Below the pieces are notes generated by a model. The model searched no databases. It was not told the DNA's origin and saw only the letters and a program-made list of their open reading frames with translations. From a virus, in IMG/VR virus record IMGVR_UViG_3300046792_000297, positions 1-64,000 of that record: a stretch of 64,000 bases of DNA. One strand, given 5' to 3'. Each line of letters begins with the position of its first letter. The first letter of the stretch is position 1. Positions 61,842 through 64,000 of this stretch are shown piece after piece. Position numbers and translations under genes: made by a program.

Positions 61842-62402
61842 ATGCCCGCAACTGTCATTCCAGTAAAGGGACTCAAACTTGGCTTCGTTGGGAATATCAG
61901 TAATGAGGGCTATTCCCTTCGCACGCCGCGCATGGTCAAGGCCGCCGATCCGAATCCTATCGCGTTCGGTGAGACCGTGACCGTCAACTCCGACAACACC
62001 TACTCCAGCATCAAGAGTTTCGTCGCGGCGGCGGGCACGGTCCTCGCCACCACGCCGCTGGGCATTGCCGTGTCGAACGTGAACATCAACCCGGTCTACG
62101 CCACCACGGGTTCCGGCAACCTGCTCACGGGCGGCGGCAAGTACAACCAGGGCGAGATCGCCGACGTGCTGGTCAAGGGTACGGTGAATGTTTACTGCGC
62201 CAACGGTGCGCCCACCGCCAACGGCAACGTCTACATCCGGGTCGCGCTGAACGGCGCGATTCCCAACGGCGTCATCGGCGGCCTGGAAGCGGCAGCCGAC
62301 GCAGCCAACTCCGTCCTGCTCACCAACCTGAAGTGGAAGACCGGGTACATCGAAGACGATGGCTCTTGCCAGGTCACCATCCTCAACCGCTTCATCCCCT
62401 AA
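61842..62402 (+). CDS. Decoration/head-stabilising-like protein, 186 aa
   Basis: MPATVIPVKGLKLGFVGNIS, mostly beta with a Gly-rich repeat. Between protease and major capsid, the usual place for a decoration protein. No direct family assignment. Confidence 0.65.
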   Translation: MPATVIPVKGLKLGFVGNISNEGYSLRTPRMVKAADPNPIAFGETVTVNSDNTYSSIKSFVAAAGTVLATTPLGIAVSNVNINPVYATTGSGNLLTGGGKYNQGEIADVLVKGTVNVYCANGAPTANGNVYIRVALNGAIPNGVIGGLEAAADAANSVLLTNLKWKTGYIEDDGSCQVTILNRFIP

Positions 62403-62465
62403 TCGCGGGCAGTAAAAGCGGGCCGCGTTCGCGGTCCGCCACTTCATTGAAGGAGAAACGAAGCA

Positions 62466-63491
62466 ATGACTCCCAAAGAGTATCAGCAGTCGCTTGCTGC
62501 CCTGCGAAGTGGTCAGGTCTTGTCCGATGCCGCGCAAGCGGCCACGGGCCAGACATTCCTGATGGCAGAGTTGAGCAAGCTGGACCCGGTGGTACGGCTA
62601 CCACTGGAGAATTACACCTACCTGCGCGACATTCCGCTGGACAAGGGCGGCGGCTGGGTAATGAACCACATCGCGCACAACGTGGATTTTCGCGGGCCAC
62701 GTGATGCCGGAGCAGGCTCGCAGACCAACGACTCGCGGGTGATCGAGTACAACGTCAACCAGGACACCTGGCCGGTTTATCCCTACCAGGTCCGCATTCG
62801 GATTCCCATCGTGGAGTCCCTGCGCATGGCCCAGGTAGGGCGTTCTCCCCAGGACCTGCTCGACAAGGGCGTCCGCGTCGACTATTCGAAGACGCTCGAC
62901 ACCCGCACCTACCAGGGCTTCCAGGGCGGCGTCAGCGGCGGAACTAATTATTATGGGCTGATCGGCAACCCCGCCGTTACCGTGACCGCGCTGCCCAACA
63001 CCGGCACCGGCTCGACCCTCACCTGGTCGACCAAGAACGCCAGCCAGATTCTGGGCGACTTCAACTTCATGGCGCTCACCATCTGGAACGCGTCCGGCAA
63101 CGCGCCCGGTGCCATGCCCACGCGCTTCCTGGTGCCGCCCACGCAGTGGGTGCTGCTCACCCAGCCGATGGCTGTGGTGGGCGGACCGTCGGGCTACGCG
63201 TCCATCCTCGACTACATCGAGAAGAACTACCTCGGTGCGGCCTTCGGGGTGAAGCCGGAAATCTATCCGCTGCCGGTGTGGCTGGACAACGCCGGGCCGG
63301 GACCGAGCCAGTTGATCATCGCCTACAAGTACGACAAGGACTGCCTGTCGCTGGGCATTCCCCAGGAGATCACCCGCTTCGGCGCTCCGCCGTCCATCGT
63401 GTCGGGCTGCTTCGAGTTCCTCTACCTCGCCAACATCGGCGTGGTCAAGGTGAACCGGCCCTCCACAATAGGCGGATTCTACGGCTGCTGA
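62466..63491 (+). CDS. Major capsid protein (DUF2184 family)
   Basis: 341 aa. GQTFLMAELSKLDPVVRLPL, YLRDIPLDKGGGWVMNHIAH, VEYNVNQDTWPVYPYQVRI-type strands and IPQEITRFGAPPSIVSGCFE fit the DUF2184 HK97-fold capsid pattern found with DUF1073 portals and DUF2213 proteases. AAGGAGAAACG ribosome site. Confidence 0.85.
   Translation: MTPKEYQQSLAALRSGQVLSDAAQAATGQTFLMAELSKLDPVVRLPLENYTYLRDIPLDKGGGWVMNHIAHNVDFRGPRDAGAGSQTNDSRVIEYNVNQDTWPVYPYQVRIRIPIVESLRMAQVGRSPQDLLDKGVRVDYSKTLDTRTYQGFQGGVSGGTNYYGLIGNPAVTVTALPNTGTGSTLTWSTKNASQILGDFNFMALTIWNASGNAPGAMPTRFLVPPTQWVLLTQPMAVVGGPSGYASILDYIEKNYLGAAFGVKPEIYPLPVWLDNAGPGPSQLIIAYKYDKDCLSLGIPQEITRFGAPPSIVSGCFEFLYLANIGVVKVNRPSTIGGFYGC
62943..62955. repeat. Periodic palindrome site, degenerate copy
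   Basis: ACTAATTATTATG, 10 of 13, within the capsid gene, 3.5 kb after 59455. Confidence 0.4.
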
Positions 63492-63570
63492 GTAACACTC
63501 ACTTGCCGCCCGTCATGCAAGTTCAACGGGATGGGCTAGGTCTGCGCCTGGCCCATCGAGGAGACTGCTC

Positions 63571-64000
63571 ATGCAAATTCGAGCGCACGCCAGCGTCAAT
63601 CTCTGGACCGCCGACACGGTGGCCTACCCGTTCGGCCTCGTTCACGTGGAGAAGGACACCGTCGCCACGGTGCCGGACGACGTCATCGACTATAAGGGGT
63701 ACTCCCTGCTGGTACAGGCGGGCGATATAGTCGTAGTTTCGCCGCCGGGCGGCGGCCCTCCCCCGGAAGTTCCCAGCGGCGAGCCCAGCGAAACAAACCA
63801 AGTCCAGTGGGATGTCAAGGAAGCGGATACCGACATCGCGCTGGTGACCGCGCCGTCCACCGCCGTGGTGGTCGGCAGCGTGTTCCTGATCGACCTGGAA
63901 TACATGACCGTCGGCGACATCTCCAACGTCGATAACCCCGGCGTGACTCGTGGGACCTATAGCTCGACCGTCACCACGCACACGGCGGGCACTCCAGTCA
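63571..64000 (+). CDS. Partial virion protein (continues past window)
   Basis: Reads MQIRAHASVNLWTADTVAYP for 143 codons without a stop to the edge. Beta-rich with a Pro/Gly linker (VSPPGGGPPPEVPSGEPSET) and DNPGVTRGTYSSTVTTHTAG, the kind of sequence seen in phage Ig-like/virion proteins. GAGGAGACTGCTC ribosome site. Confidence 0.7.
   Translation, partial: MQIRAHASVNLWTADTVAYPFGLVHVEKDTVATVPDDVIDYKGYSLLVQAGDIVVVSPPGGGPPPEVPSGEPSETNQVQWDVKEADTDIALVTAPSTAVVVGSVFLIDLEYMTVGDISNVDNPGVTRGTYSSTVTTHTAGTPV

Noticed and set aside
1-64000. Prophage with integrase/attachment sites
   Set aside because: No integrase, excisionase or att-like repeat was found in the window; a lysogeny module beyond the window cannot be excluded.

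Overview
The window is a section of a tailed double-stranded DNA phage genome (Caudoviricetes), open at both ends. GC content is high, roughly 60-65% by eye. It carries small and large terminase subunits, a DUF1073-type portal, a MuF-like head protein, a DUF2213-type protease/scaffold, a DUF2184-type major capsid protein, tail-fibre-like proteins and a DnaB helicase. Genes are tightly packed with ATGA/GTGA overlaps. No integrase, tRNA or rRNA was seen. Early promoters are sigma70-like, so the host is a bacterium. Two fibre-like proteins carry Sec signal peptides and resemble proteins from soil bacteria such as Acidobacteriota; that host guess is weak.

Positions 1-28,900 are an early/accessory region read leftward (minus strand). 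It holds about 70 small genes in some 15 transcription units, nearly all headed by copies of one promoter whose spacer is also conserved (candidate operator). Recognisable products are a Ku homologue and a WGR-ATP-dependent DNA ligase (phage end joining), a HerA/FtsK-like ATPase, a Uma2-like nuclease, a small alarmone (ppGpp) hydrolase, a ParB-like protein, a DUF3560 protein, a J-domain protein, a SWIM zinc-finger protein, a C39-like cysteine protease, a methyltransferase, zinc ribbons and several tiny membrane peptides. A short plus-strand island (20.8-21.3 kb) breaks the pattern with a candidate small RNA and one zinc-ribbon gene.

Positions 28,900-34,800 hold the divergent replication region: ParB-like gene leftward, initiator-like protein and DnaB helicase rightward, with shared iterons both between them and inside the initiator gene (likely origin). 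After it come an ASCH-like protein, small genes, a 390-bp non-coding stretch and a minus-strand HicAB toxin-antitoxin pair.

Positions 34,981-64,000 are the rightward packaging/virion region: terminase, portal, a cluster of enzymes (ADP-ribosyltransferase, kinase-like, zeta-toxin-like, pyrophosphatase-like, topoisomerase IB) sharing a short N-terminal tag, interleaved large fibre genes, MuF-like head protein, small proteins, protease/scaffold, a decoration-like protein and the major capsid protein. The tagged enzymes resemble the polyvalent proteins thought to be delivered with phage DNA; the tag may be a packaging or delivery signal.

Over the whole window, across gene classes and both strands, lies a 13-bp AT-rich palindrome (consensus AATAATGATTATT) repeated at strikingly regular intervals of about 4.3 kb. 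No annotated feature explains it, and it is the strongest candidate for an undescribed system here, perhaps a genome-organising or partition array read by the ParB-like or another phage protein.
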